DNA of 64,000 nucleotides from assembly GCF_014284255.1 (NCBI RefSeq), contig NZ_JACOFV010000015.1, positions 1-64,000 on the forward strand, in the 5' to 3' direction. This document shows, piece after piece, positions 26,847 to 35,188 of this stretch (its first letter is position 1; every line of letters begins with the position of its first letter). The position numbers and the translations under genes are program-made. The stretch comes from Cognatundibacterium jejuense. Lineage in GTDB: Bacteria > Pseudomonadota > Gammaproteobacteria > Burkholderiales > Burkholderiaceae_D. The notes beneath the pieces were generated by a model. The model was not told the origin of the DNA. It worked only from the letters and a program-made list of their open reading frames with translations, and ran no database searches.

Positions 26847-27548
26847 ATGACTCAGCTACACTATATTTTCGATCCGGTATGCGGTTGGTGTTACGGTGCC
26901 GCGCCACTTATTTCGGCGGCACGTACTATCCCCGGCCTGAAGCTGGTGTTTCATGCCGGGGGGATGATGACCGGTATGAATCGTCGCCCGGTGACAACGC
27001 AATTACGTAATTACATTGTTGCCAGCGATGAACGCATTGCGCAATTGACTGGTCAGGTTTTTGGTAAAGATTATCTTGATGGTTTACTGCGCGATAGCAG
27101 CGTCGTATTGAATTCTGCACCACCAAGTACAGCTATTCTGGCGGCAGAGCAATTAGCTGGTCGTGGTCTGGATATGCTCAAGCAGCTTCAAATTGCGCAT
27201 TACGTTCACGGTCTGCGTATCGCTGAAATCGAGGTTCTGCAAAACATCGCAAATGAGATGTGCTTAGATGTGACTGCATTTATCGCAGCATATGTGCGGT
27301 TGGATGGTCTCGAAACACAACTGCATTTTTCTGACAGCAGAGAAATGCTGGCGCGTGTAGGTGGGCAAGGATTTCCTACCCTGGCATTGGAATATGCAGA
27401 CGCGACGTTCGAGCGTATCGACCTGGGTAAATGGCTTGGGAACGTCGAACAATGGACAGACTATTTGCGTCACATCACAGGCAGTAAAGGCGATGAGGAA
27501 TCATCTATCAATGAGCTTGCTTGTAACATTGATGGCTGTTCTATATAA
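26847..27548 (+). CDS. DsbA-family protein (FrnE/COG3531-like disulfide isomerase)
   Basis: 233 residues. A thioredoxin-like CGWC motif at 12-15 in FDPVCGWCYGAAPL, a helical insert, and GGQGFPTLALEYADA containing the cis-Pro define COG3531-type predicted disulfide isomerases. There is no signal peptide, so it is cytoplasmic. It forms a likely operon with the MBL gene upstream and the SnoaL-like gene downstream. Confidence 0.88.
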   Translation: MTQLHYIFDPVCGWCYGAAPLISAARTIPGLKLVFHAGGMMTGMNRRPVTTQLRNYIVASDERIAQLTGQVFGKDYLDGLLRDSSVVLNSAPPSTAILAAEQLAGRGLDMLKQLQIAHYVHGLRIAEIEVLQNIANEMCLDVTAFIAAYVRLDGLETQLHFSDSREMLARVGGQGFPTLALEYADATFERIDLGKWLGNVEQWTDYLRHITGSKGDEESSINELACNIDGCSI

Positions 27549-27566
27549 AGATCGATGAGTTTTAAC

Positions 27567-27600
27567 TTTGACTTCAGTTGATACATCCACTGAAGTCAAA
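27567..27600. terminator. Strong hairpin between the DsbA-like and SnoaL-like genes
   Basis: TTTGACTTCAGT at 27567-27578 pairs perfectly with ACTGAAGTCAAA at 27589-27600. An A-rich rather than T-rich stretch follows, so it may be an attenuator or mRNA-processing structure rather than a full terminator. Confidence 0.55.
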
Positions 27601-27630
27601 GCTGACATAAAAAATAGAACAGGCGTAACC

Positions 27631-28023
27631 ATGAGTTCTCATCTCGAAGTTCTGAAAGCCACCTACGAAGGTGTGTCCGGCGACAACATAACCCGACTCC
27701 TCTCAGTGTTAGCACCAAATGCTGAATGGACTGAAGCAGCAGGGTTTCCGTATGCCGGAACATATGTTGGGTCAGACGCCATTATCGCCAACGTCTTTCA
27801 GCGATTGGCGACTGAATGGATAGATTACCGCGCCGAAGCCAGACAATACCTGGAACATGGAAATCAAATCGCCGTCTTTGGCGTCTATTCAGGTACCTAT
27901 AAAGCGACGGGTAAAGCGATGACGGCGTCCTTTGCACATCTTTATACTTTTGCAGACGGTAAGATTTTACGCATGGTGCAATACGTAGATAGTCACATGG
28001 TGCAACAAGCATTGGTGAAATAA
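27631..28023 (+). CDS. SnoaL/NTF2-like protein
   Basis: 130 residues of the cone-shaped alpha+beta NTF2 fold: an N-terminal helix (EVLKATYEGVSGDNITRLLS), LAPNAEWTEAAGFPYAGTYV and a final strand series (AHLYTFADGKILRMVQYVD). Such proteins are small isomerases, hydrolases or binding proteins; the substrate is unknown. ATG 27631 is chosen because an upstream TTG start would place a 12-bp hairpin inside the coding region. Confidence 0.85.
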   Translation: MSSHLEVLKATYEGVSGDNITRLLSVLAPNAEWTEAAGFPYAGTYVGSDAIIANVFQRLATEWIDYRAEARQYLEHGNQIAVFGVYSGTYKATGKAMTASFAHLYTFADGKILRMVQYVDSHMVQQALVK

Positions 28024-28042
28024 GCTACGTAGAAACGTAGCT
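28023..28042. terminator. Hairpin between convergent genes
   Basis: AGCTACGT, AGAA loop, ACGTAGCT. It has no T-tract but lies just between the convergent SnoaL and DUF4442 genes. Confidence 0.4.
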
Positions 28043-28048
28043 AAGTAT

Positions 28049-28528
28049 TCAGGAAACGGTCTTTTTCGCAGATACCCACATCGTGATGATGGCCTGAAAT
28101 ACCAGATCGTTCATGTCGTCCAACACATCTACTCTGACTTTATACTCGCCAGCCTCCGACCAATCATTTGTTTTCACAGGCGTAGCGATGGCGACCAGAT
28201 CGCTGCTGGCTTTTTTAAGGTATTCGACGGTCATTCCCTTTGGAATCCAACGATGGGTTGCTGGCACTGTCACCTCTGTCATGGTTCCACCAGCTAATTC
28301 CGCCATGTTGCACATTGCGATAGCATGTACTGTTCCAATATGGTTGAGTACGGCGCGACGTTTGTTGATTCGTACTTTGCAGTGCTCTGGTCTTAGTTCC
28401 ACGAACTGTGGACTAATGCTGCTGAAATACGGCGCTTTGAAACACAACATCTTTGCGAAGAGCCATTTGCCACCCAATGTAGAAGCACAGCGCTGCCATA
28501 ACTTTAACGTATTCATTGTCTTGCTCAT
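28049..28528 (-). CDS. Hotdog-fold DUF4442 protein (thioesterase-like)
   Basis: 159 residues. The conserved segment NHIGTVHAIAMCNMAELAGG with PKGMTVEYLKKASSDLVA is typical of DUF4442 hotdog proteins related to acyl-CoA thioesterases. It probably acts on an acyl-CoA or acyl-ACP in the cytoplasm. It is a single gene; the 120 bp upstream hold its promoter. Confidence 0.85.
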   Translation of the reverse strand: MSKTMNTLKLWQRCASTLGGKWLFAKMLCFKAPYFSSISPQFVELRPEHCKVRINKRRAVLNHIGTVHAIAMCNMAELAGGTMTEVTVPATHRWIPKGMTVEYLKKASSDLVAIATPVKTNDWSEAGEYKVRVDVLDDMNDLVFQAIITMWVSAKKTVS

Positions 28529-28650
28529 TTTCTTTCCTGGATTATAAATAAATTTCTTTTGGATATTCTGGTAGTTAAGTGAAGTAGGACGGGGTCACCC
28601 GCCAAGTCTCTGTCAACGCAATCACTATGCGGGTTGCACAAATCCAGGTT

Positions 28651-29547
28651 TTATAAACTGCCGACTGGAAAAACATCGAGTGCTGTTTGAATAAACGCAT
28701 GTACATTGGGTGACGTGTATCGATGGCCCGGGTACACAAAATGAAATGCGACCGCAGCTTCTAATTTCCATTCAGGTAAAACAGGTACCAATTGTCCGTT
28801 TTCAATGGCGTCGATGGTAACAAAGCTAGGAAGCCATCCTATTCCCACGCCGTTCATTGCCAGTGATTTTGCGGTCTCTACGTCGTTAGCGAAGACGCGG
28901 CAATTGAGCGGTATTTCTACTTTTAATTTATCTTTGGTCAGTTTTAGTTTTTCTATTCCCTTTTGGCCGATAAAAGTGGCGTTCAGCAAATCTTGTGGAC
29001 GCGTGATTTTTTCCAATTGCTTCAAATAAGCAGGTGCAGCCAACAGACAATTATGTAAATCAAAAAAGTGTCTGGCAATCATGGTTGAATCTTTGAGCAC
29101 GCCGACCCGAATTGCTAAGTCAATACCCTCTTGTAGCAAATCTATTTTTTGATTAGTGATCACCAGATCCGAAGTGACATCTGGGTATTTATCCAGAAAA
29201 GCACTGGTAATGACGGGTAGTACCGTGTGCCCTATGTCGACAGGTGTGGTGATTTTTAGTACGCCGGATGGCTTTGCTTGTAATGACTGCAATACTGCCT
29301 CACCCATTTCCACTTCCCGGACGGCATTCGCACAATGCTGAAAAAATTGCTTGCCAGCTTCAGTGACATGAAGTTGGCGCGTCGTTCTTTGGATCAGGCT
29401 GACTTTGAGCCGTTTTTCCAGAGCGGCTAGTTTAGCGCTGACAGTGGTTTTCGGCATACCCATTAATCTTGCCGCCTTGGAAATACTGCCAACTTCTACA
29501 ATTTTGACGAAGACGGTGATGGAATCGAAATCCATATCATTGTCCAT
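28651..29547 (-). CDS. LysR-family transcriptional regulator
   Basis: 298 residues of the CrgA-like LysR group. The helix-turn-helix contains FVKIVEVGSISKAARLMGMP and TTVSAKLAALEKRL; the effector domain begins GVLKITTPVDIGHTVLPV. A start at 29535 is also possible. It is divergent from a secreted SnoaL-like gene, its likely target. Confidence 0.92.
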   Translation of the reverse strand: MDNDMDFDSITVFVKIVEVGSISKAARLMGMPKTTVSAKLAALEKRLKVSLIQRTTRQLHVTEAGKQFFQHCANAVREVEMGEAVLQSLQAKPSGVLKITTPVDIGHTVLPVITSAFLDKYPDVTSDLVITNQKIDLLQEGIDLAIRVGVLKDSTMIARHFFDLHNCLLAAPAYLKQLEKITRPQDLLNATFIGQKGIEKLKLTKDKLKVEIPLNCRVFANDVETAKSLAMNGVGIGWLPSFVTIDAIENGQLVPVLPEWKLEAAVAFHFVYPGHRYTSPNVHAFIQTALDVFPVGSL

Positions 29548-29732
29548 ATTTCTGCGCAGTAATTCCCAACTTTACCATCTACCGAAAAATTTAACAAACT
29601 TTTACAATGCCGCACTTTCAATTTGTGTTGCCTCAAATCGAATCGATACAAAAAAATATCAAAGGCATTTTTGTACACACAAAATGTGTCAATTTGCTTA
29701 TTAATTCCAATTACCCCTACAGGAATTTTGAA

Positions 29733-30293
29733 ATGAAAAAATCTATCCCATCATTGTTATTGTCCCTCGCTGCTTTGGCCGTCAGCGCGACCGCTTCCGC
29801 ACAATCTGCCGCTGATATTGAATCCATGAAACGTCAGTTGGCTGAAATTAAAAATACCAAGCAACACGAAAAAGTGAACTTGGAAAATTTTGACGACTTG
29901 GATTTCAATGTCTATACGGGTCAAAAATGGGATCAGCTTAGCAAGAGCCATGCTAAAGACATCGTTGTGCATTATCCAGACGGTCACACCACAAAAGGCA
30001 TTCCAGCACACATCGAAGAACTGAAACCAATGTTTATTTTTGCGCCAAATACCAGCATCCATGAGCACCCGATCCGTATTGCATCGGGTGAGTGGACTGC
30101 GGTACAAGGCGTGGTGGAGGGCACATTTTCACAGCCTATGCCTATCGGTGAAGGTAAAACAATCCCTGCAACGGGTAAATCTTTCAAACTCACCATGGTC
30201 ACGATTGGTCACTGGAACGGCAGCGTCATGGATGAAGAATGGTTGATGTGGGATAACCAGGCTTTGTTGAAGCAAATCGGTTTGGCGCAATAA
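29733..30293 (+). CDS. Exported SnoaL-like (ester cyclase-type) protein
   Basis: 186 residues. The signal peptide ends ASA near 23. The mature part has an NTF2/SnoaL fold: HAKDIVVHYPDGHTTKG, FAPNTSIHEHPIRIASGEWT and GHWNGSVMDEEWLMWDNQAL. SnoaL relatives act on polyketide-like rings, but most exported ones are uncharacterised. ATG 29733 has AGGA upstream. Confidence 0.85.
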   Translation: MKKSIPSLLLSLAALAVSATASAQSAADIESMKRQLAEIKNTKQHEKVNLENFDDLDFNVYTGQKWDQLSKSHAKDIVVHYPDGHTTKGIPAHIEELKPMFIFAPNTSIHEHPIRIASGEWTAVQGVVEGTFSQPMPIGEGKTIPATGKSFKLTMVTIGHWNGSVMDEEWLMWDNQALLKQIGLAQ

Positions 30294-30336
30294 AGTTGGT
30301 AAAAAGCGAAATCTAAGCTGCCTCAAAGTAAGGGCT

Positions 30337-30363
30337 CATAGCGGGCTTTTTTAGCCCGCTATG
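30337..30363 (+). terminator. Terminator after the SnoaL-like gene
   Basis: CATAGCGGGCT at 30337-30347 pairs perfectly with AGCCCGCTATG at 30353-30363 around a T loop. Confidence 0.75.
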
Positions 30364-30388
30364 TAGAAAACGAATTTGTTATAGAAAA

Positions 30389-30865
30389 ATGATGATTGCT
30401 AACGTATCGAACACATTGAAGAAAATTACTGCTGCAATCGCCTTAATGACAGTTGCAGTTGCAACAACAGCACAAACCAAAAGTGCATCCAGCAACGTAG
30501 AAAAAAATAATCAGCAAAAAGTGAATACCATGAACAACATCAGCTATCGCGGTAAGGTTTATCTGGTGCGTCTCGACAATGGCGTTGTTTTCCGCAACAC
30601 CTACAGCGCCGACGGTACAAAGATGCGCTATGAAGTGCTGGAAGGCATGCCCGTCAGTACCGAAGAAGTTACTTTAATGGCGACAGAAGTAAGCCAAGGT
30701 CTTCATTTTGTGAGCTGGGTTGAAAAGTCTGGTACGACCGTAAGCCACGTGCTGGACTTGAACACGAACACACTCAAAGCATTCTGGACCTGGCAAGACG
30801 CCAATGGCCGTCACAGTGAATTGCACATTGGCACTATAGAGTTGGCACCTGCCACAGCCAAATAA
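30389..30865 (+). CDS. Exported MoaF-like protein
   Basis: 158 residues. A signal-type N-terminus ends near residue 28 (TTAQT). The remainder resembles the MoaF domain: LDNGVVFRNTYSADGTKMRY, then LHFVSWVEKSGTTVSHVLDL and LKAFWTWQD. MoaF-type beta-barrel domains occur in monoamine regulon proteins and small enzymes of unknown activity. It is separated from the SnoaL gene by a terminator, so it may have its own promoter. Confidence 0.75.
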   Translation: MMIANVSNTLKKITAAIALMTVAVATTAQTKSASSNVEKNNQQKVNTMNNISYRGKVYLVRLDNGVVFRNTYSADGTKMRYEVLEGMPVSTEEVTLMATEVSQGLHFVSWVEKSGTTVSHVLDLNTNTLKAFWTWQDANGRHSELHIGTIELAPATAK

Positions 30866-30895
30866 AGAAAACTAGACTACACTCATTGAGAACAG

Positions 30896-30929
30896 CCTGA
30901 TAAAACTCGAGCTCTGAGTTTTATCAGGC
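30896..30929 (+). terminator. Terminator after the MoaF-like gene
   Basis: CCTGATAAAACTC at 30896-30908 pairs with GAGTTTTATCAGG at 30915-30927, followed by CTTTTATAG. Confidence 0.75.
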
Positions 30930-30961
30930 TTTTATAGTATTGATGACCTGAGAAAGCATTG

Positions 30962-31747
30962 ATGACAACGCAAAATCATGACATAGCGATGATGCCAGCA
31001 GCATTTATTGGGCATGGCTCGCCAATGAACGCATTAGAGAATAACCAGTTTACGCAGGCTTGGGCGGGCTTCGCTCAGCGCATACCAAAACCGAAAGCGA
31101 TACTCGTCATTTCTGCACATTGGTATATTGACCATATTGCGGTTACTGCAATGCCGCAGCCGAAGACGATTCACGACTTTTATGGTTTTCCACCAGCAAT
31201 CTCGGAGATGTTGTATCCGGCACCGGGAAATCCGCTACTTGCGCAGAGGGTAGCAGAATTACTCAGTCCGATGGATGTCAGACTCGATCAGAATACCTGG
31301 GGCCTTGATCATGGCGCATGGTCGGTCTTAGCTCCTATGTTTCCTGAAGCAGATGTTCCTGTTATTCAACTTTCTATCAATGCTCGTTTGTCGTTTGATG
31401 AACATGTGCAACTTGGCGCAAAGTTAGCACCACTGCGAAACGAAGGTGTATTGATACTTGCCAGCGGCAATGTTGTTCATAATCTGAGGCTGATGCAGCG
31501 CGGATCTTATCCGTGGGCACAGGAATTTGATGATGAAGCCCGTAACCTGATAGTGCAGAGACCTCAGGACATAGCACAATTGCTCAATCAACCGGCCTAT
31601 AAACTGGCGGTGCCGACACCGGACCACTTTATTCCTTTACTCTACATCGCAGGTCTGGCGGCAGCCTCAGGGGAAAAGCCAGAAGTCTTTATCGATGGTA
31701 TCGCCATGGGGTCCATCTCCATGACCAGCTTTGCACTGGGTAAATGA
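30962..31747 (+). CDS. ygiD: Extradiol dioxygenase, 4,5-DOPA dioxygenase type
   Basis: 261 residues, LigB superfamily. The metal-binding region includes FIGHGSPMNAL at the start and VISAHWY, and the acid-base His probably lies in WGLDHGAWSVLAPMFP. YgiD-type enzymes cleave the catechol ring of L-DOPA; the true substrate may be another catechol. The ATG at 30962 follows a possible TTG at 30959. It leads a CDGSH protein gene by 34 bp, suggesting an operon. Confidence 0.9.
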   Translation: MTTQNHDIAMMPAAFIGHGSPMNALENNQFTQAWAGFAQRIPKPKAILVISAHWYIDHIAVTAMPQPKTIHDFYGFPPAISEMLYPAPGNPLLAQRVAELLSPMDVRLDQNTWGLDHGAWSVLAPMFPEADVPVIQLSINARLSFDEHVQLGAKLAPLRNEGVLILASGNVVHNLRLMQRGSYPWAQEFDDEARNLIVQRPQDIAQLLNQPAYKLAVPTPDHFIPLLYIAGLAAASGEKPEVFIDGIAMGSISMTSFALGK

Positions 31748-31781
31748 TCAGACACAACCGCTTAATTTCAGGGAGCAGAAC

Positions 31782-32435
31782 ATGAGCATAGAAACCGTCG
31801 TTGGCCGTGAGGCTACTATCCATTTTGATGCCAGCAAATGCATCCATTCGCGCAACTGCGTGTTGTCGCATCCGGATGTGTTTGTGCCAAACGTGCAGGG
31901 CGAATGGATACATCCCGATGCCCAGCCTGTCGAAGAGTTAATGCATCTAGGTAAAAGTTGCCCATCAGGCGCTATCCGCGTGGTACGCAATGCCGCTGGT
32001 GCAGGTGTTGGGGCCAATAGTGATGGCGCTCCGTTGGTTAACACAGTGCGCGTGCGAGAAAATGGTCCATTGGCAATCGAGGCAGAATTGCAAATTCGCG
32101 GTACACCGCAAACCTCACCACGTGCGACTTTGTGCCGTTGTGGCCAGTCTAAAAATAAGCCGTTTTGCGATGGTGCACATGCAGTTGCTGGCTTTGTTGC
32201 ATCGGGCGAACCAGTCACTGTGCAGTTTGAAGCGTTGGCAGTACGTAACGGTACTTTGAATGTGCAACCGCTTCCAAATGGCCCATTGATGGTAAAAGGA
32301 AATTTGGAAGTGGTCAGTGGCACAGGGCGTACGTGCAATAAAGTGTCCGAAACCTATCTGTGCCGCTGCGGACACTCTAAAAACAAACCGTACTGCGATG
32401 GTAGTCATAACTCGGCAGGTTTTATCGCTGAGTAG
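31782..32435 (+). CDS. CDGSH iron-sulphur protein with an N-terminal Fer4-like domain
   Basis: 217 residues. The N-terminal region (FDASKCIHSRNCVLSHPDVF ... SCPSGAIRV) is the divergent 4Fe-4S mono-cluster domain. Two CDGSH motifs follow: CRCGQSKNKPFCDGAH near 123-138 and CRCGHSKNKPYCDGSH near the C-terminus. Each binds a [2Fe-2S] cluster through three Cys and one His. Its role is electron transfer or redox sensing. SD GGGAG. It is probably cotranscribed with the dioxygenase gene. Confidence 0.92.
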   Translation: MSIETVVGREATIHFDASKCIHSRNCVLSHPDVFVPNVQGEWIHPDAQPVEELMHLGKSCPSGAIRVVRNAAGAGVGANSDGAPLVNTVRVRENGPLAIEAELQIRGTPQTSPRATLCRCGQSKNKPFCDGAHAVAGFVASGEPVTVQFEALAVRNGTLNVQPLPNGPLMVKGNLEVVSGTGRTCNKVSETYLCRCGHSKNKPYCDGSHNSAGFIAE

Positions 32436-32598
32436 TCTGTCGTCTTTGTGTTCTGCTAAGCGGTTTTGGTACGTACGCTGTTGAAAAATTCACAAACAGA
32501 TATCATATTGCAATGAAGCATTTTTATGAGCTAATTAGTCACGAAGTGCATATCAGAACAAATCAGAACAAATCGCAAAACTAAACAAGGAACAGGCC

Positions 32599-33018
32599 AT
32601 GACGATAGAAGCAAAATTACACCGCGCGAATGGCGCATTGACCACGCTGTCCAACGGCCGTCATGTCTGGAATGCGGACGTGGATGAATCTCTCGGTTCG
32701 CACGATCTGGCTCCTGATCCGCACGATTTATTGGATTCTTCACTGGCTGCTTGCACGACGCTGACCCTGGAGTTGTATATCCGTCGTCGTCAAATGGCAG
32801 TCACAGATCTGCGCGTGACGGTGGATCATGTGGAAGATAAAGATGAAAGCGGCACCGTGCGTTATCAAATGCAGCGCCGGATTTTTATTGAGGGTGATCT
32901 GCCGGAAGCTGATCGTCAACGCTTGTTAGAAATCGCTAATAAATGCCCGATACATAAACTACTCAGTGGACAAATTTCGATCCAGTCTGAGATGGTGGAT
33001 GGAAGCCAACATGGCTGA
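32599..33018 (+). CDS. OsmC-family peroxidase/hydroperoxide reductase-like protein
   Basis: 139 residues. The paired reactive cysteines are C52 (SLAACTTLTLELY) and C116 (NKCPIHKLL), as in OsmC/Ohr proteins that reduce organic hydroperoxides. It overlaps the start of the pirin gene by 8 bp, so the two are coexpressed. The perfect 10-bp duplication TCAGAACAAA lies upstream at 32553-32572. Confidence 0.9.
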   Translation: MTIEAKLHRANGALTTLSNGRHVWNADVDESLGSHDLAPDPHDLLDSSLAACTTLTLELYIRRRQMAVTDLRVTVDHVEDKDESGTVRYQMQRRIFIEGDLPEADRQRLLEIANKCPIHKLLSGQISIQSEMVDGSQHG

Positions 33019-33892
33019 TTTGCTTCAGATCCAGGGGCACGTTACTGAGTTAGCGCCAGGGCTGACCGTGCGCCGCGTGTTACCAGCGGCGGTGAAGCGA
33101 TCAGTGGGGCCGTTTGTGTTTTTTGATCATATGCGTCCAGTGGATCTCGCACCGGAAACCGATAGCGATGTCGGTGCGCACCCGCATATCGGCCTGGCGA
33201 CGGTGACCTATTTGTTCGAAGGTAGCTTTGTTCATCGCGACAGTATCGGTAGCGTGCAATTGATTACACCGGGTGACATCAATTGGATGATCGCTGGCAA
33301 AGGTGTGGTGCATAGCGAGCGTGTGACTGATGACGAGCGCGGCAAGGCACGTCGTATGCATGGGCTGCAATTGTGGGTCGCATTGCCACCAGCCTTAGAA
33401 CAAGTAGAACCATCGTTTCAGCATGCGGCCGCAGCAGATATCCCAGAATACAAAGCACTCAGCGGTGCGGTGGTCAGAGTATTGCTTGGTGAAGCATTCG
33501 GTCATACGAGCCCTGTTAAAACCAGTTCACCTACGCTTTATCTGGATGTGAAGCTGCCACCCGATGGCACATGGAATCTACCTGCATTGGCATCAGAAAT
33601 GGCGCTATATAGTCCAGAGCATGCGCTAGTGGTGAATGGCGAAACCATCCCGGCGCAGCACATGGTGGTGTTGCCACCAGATGCTGCGACCAGTATTTGT
33701 GCAGGTGAAGATGGTGCGCGCTTTGTCGTTGTTGGTGGTGCACCGTTGGAACAACCAGTGCGTATGTGGTGGAACTTTGTTTCTGTTGATCGTGACCACA
33801 TTGCTGCCGCAGCTAAACGTTGGGAAGCGAACGAATTTACCATGATCGCCGGAGAGACTGAACGCATTCCGGCACCGAAGTGGCGGGAGTAA
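33011..33892 (+). CDS. Pirin-family protein
   Basis: 293 residues, bicupin. The N-terminal metal site is in GAHPHIGLATVTYLFEG and in GKGVVHSERV, with His and Glu ligands, followed by LHGLQLWVALP. Bacterial pirins can be quercetinases or redox regulators. ATG 33011 has a GGAAG SD and lies inside the end of the osmC gene, implying translational coupling. Confidence 0.93.
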   Translation: MADLLQIQGHVTELAPGLTVRRVLPAAVKRSVGPFVFFDHMRPVDLAPETDSDVGAHPHIGLATVTYLFEGSFVHRDSIGSVQLITPGDINWMIAGKGVVHSERVTDDERGKARRMHGLQLWVALPPALEQVEPSFQHAAAADIPEYKALSGAVVRVLLGEAFGHTSPVKTSSPTLYLDVKLPPDGTWNLPALASEMALYSPEHALVVNGETIPAQHMVVLPPDAATSICAGEDGARFVVVGGAPLEQPVRMWWNFVSVDRDHIAAAAKRWEANEFTMIAGETERIPAPKWRE

Positions 33893-33948
33893 TGAAGAAC
33901 CGACCACGCCTGTACTGCGCCTGTTGACATACTCAACCGATTCAAAAC

Positions 33949-33973
33949 CGAAAGCCTCAGTCGTAGGCTTTCG
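33949..33973 (+). terminator. Terminator after the pirin gene
   Basis: CGAAAGCCT pairs with AGGCTTTCG around CAGTCGT, followed by a T-rich tail. Confidence 0.7.
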
Positions 33974-34108
33974 ATTTCATTTTCTCTCTTTTGAATACAT
34001 TTCTTCTTCAAGAAGCCAACAAGCTCAGACCATGACGGCGACAGTCAATCGTCCTATTTTGCTAGCGACAAGAGTGGATTAAAGTAGATGGGCGTTAAAC
34101 AAACAGGT

Positions 34109-34603
34109 TTAAATTGCTTTTGATTTTACGCCGGGCTTCTTTTTATCTGATCCCAGTAATCGCGGGCCGCTACCTTGTACCGATAGTTCATCTTCAGGGT
34201 TACGAAGTGCACATGCTTGTAGCGACAAGCAACCGCAACCTATGCAGTTGCTCAATTGCCCCCTCAATTCCAGTAATCCGGCAATTTTTTCGTCAAGCTC
34301 AACCTGCCAGCGCGCTGATAAGCGCTTCCAATCATTTGCATTCGGCGTTCTGGCTTGTGGCAAATCGGTTAAATTTTCTTTGATTGATGCCAGTGAAATG
34401 CCGATCCGTTGTGCCACCTTAATGACTGCCACACGACGTAAAGTATCCCGTGTATATCGGCGTTGATTGCCAGCATTACGCGTGCTCTGGATTAAGCCTT
34501 TGGCCTCATAAAAATGGATGGTTGAAATCGCTACACCACTGCGCGAAGCCAGCTCACCAACAGAAAGCAAACGCCCTTTATCGTTGGCTTTTAACGTCGA
34601 CAT
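34109..34603 (-). CDS. soxR: Redox-sensitive activator SoxR
   Basis: 164 residues. The MerR-type helix-turn-helix covers 12-80 (SVGELASRSGVAISTIHFYE). The [2Fe-2S] ligands are C120, C123, C125 and C131 in CIGCGCLSLQAC. Oxidation by redox-cycling quinones or phenazines activates promoters with overlong spacers. A matching SoxR box lies in the divergent promoter that drives the FMN reductase and NAT genes. Confidence 0.97.
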   Translation of the reverse strand: MSTLKANDKGRLLSVGELASRSGVAISTIHFYEAKGLIQSTRNAGNQRRYTRDTLRRVAVIKVAQRIGISLASIKENLTDLPQARTPNANDWKRLSARWQVELDEKIAGLLELRGQLSNCIGCGCLSLQACALRNPEDELSVQGSGPRLLGSDKKKPGVKSKAI

Positions 34604-34611
34604 AATAATCC

Positions 34612-34642
34612 TTGACCTGAAGTTAACTTGAGGTTTTACACT
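34612..34642 (+). promoter_or_regulatory. SoxR box within a 19-bp spacer promoter
   Basis: ACCTGAAGTTAACTTGAGGT at 34615-34634 is an almost perfect palindrome that matches the SoxR-box consensus. It is embedded between TTGACC (-35, 34612-34617) and TACACT (-10, 34637-34642) with the 19-bp spacing typical of MerR-family control. It drives the plus-strand FMN reductase gene. Confidence 0.85.
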
Positions 34643-34681
34643 GACTTCTTTGAAAACTCAAGACTTAACGGGAGAACAGGC

Positions 34682-35188
34682 ATGGGTACGGCAATTATTC
34701 TTGGTACTTCGCGACCGCAAGGAAATACTCATCAGTTGGCAATGTACGTTGCGGATCGTATCGCTGCAACGCTGTTTAATTTAGCGGACCATGATATTGC
34801 GCAATATGACTACGAACATAAAAATAGACACGATGATTTTTTACCCTTAATAAAGCAGGTACTCGGCTTTGATAGGATCTTGCTCGCATCACCAGTATAT
34901 TGGTATGCGCCAAGTGGCATCATGAAAATATTTCTTGATAGGCTGTCTGATTTAGTCACGATAGAAAAAGAACTCGGACGTGCTCTCAGAAATAAACAAG
35001 GCGGTTTGCTTGCCACCGGTTGTGATGTGATTTTGCCTTCCTGTTTTGAACAGATATTTGAATTGACTTATCAGCATCTCGGCGCCAGGTACTTAGGTAT
35101 GTTGTATTGTCCTTGCAATGATCAGATTGATATTGGTGCGAATAAAACGACGTTTGATACGTTTATCGGGAGCTTACATGTTGGATGA
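34682..35188 (+). CDS. NAD(P)H-dependent FMN reductase / flavodoxin-fold protein
   Basis: 168 residues. The flavin-binding loop is LGTSRPQGNTHQLA and the second loop is ASPVYWYAPSGIMKIFLDRL, both typical of NADPH-dependent FMN/quinone reductases. It is directly downstream of a SoxR-type promoter, so it is probably a quinone detoxification enzyme induced by redox-cycling compounds. Its end overlaps the NAT gene start. The ATG 34682 has an upstream GGGAG. Confidence 0.9.
   Translation: MGTAIILGTSRPQGNTHQLAMYVADRIAATLFNLADHDIAQYDYEHKNRHDDFLPLIKQVLGFDRILLASPVYWYAPSGIMKIFLDRLSDLVTIEKELGRALRNKQGGLLATGCDVILPSCFEQIFELTYQHLGARYLGMLYCPCNDQIDIGANKTTFDTFIGSLHVG

Noticed and set aside
28113-28547. 144-codon open frame antisense to the DUF4442 gene
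   Set aside because: It mirrors a recognisable hotdog protein and has no plausible product.
31748-32338. Long antisense frame over the CDGSH gene
   Set aside because: The opposite strand carries clear CDGSH motifs; the antisense frame is a shadow.
32553-32572. Tandem duplication TCAGAACAAA before the OsmC gene as a phase-variation repeat
   Set aside because: Only two copies are present, too few to argue for slippage control.
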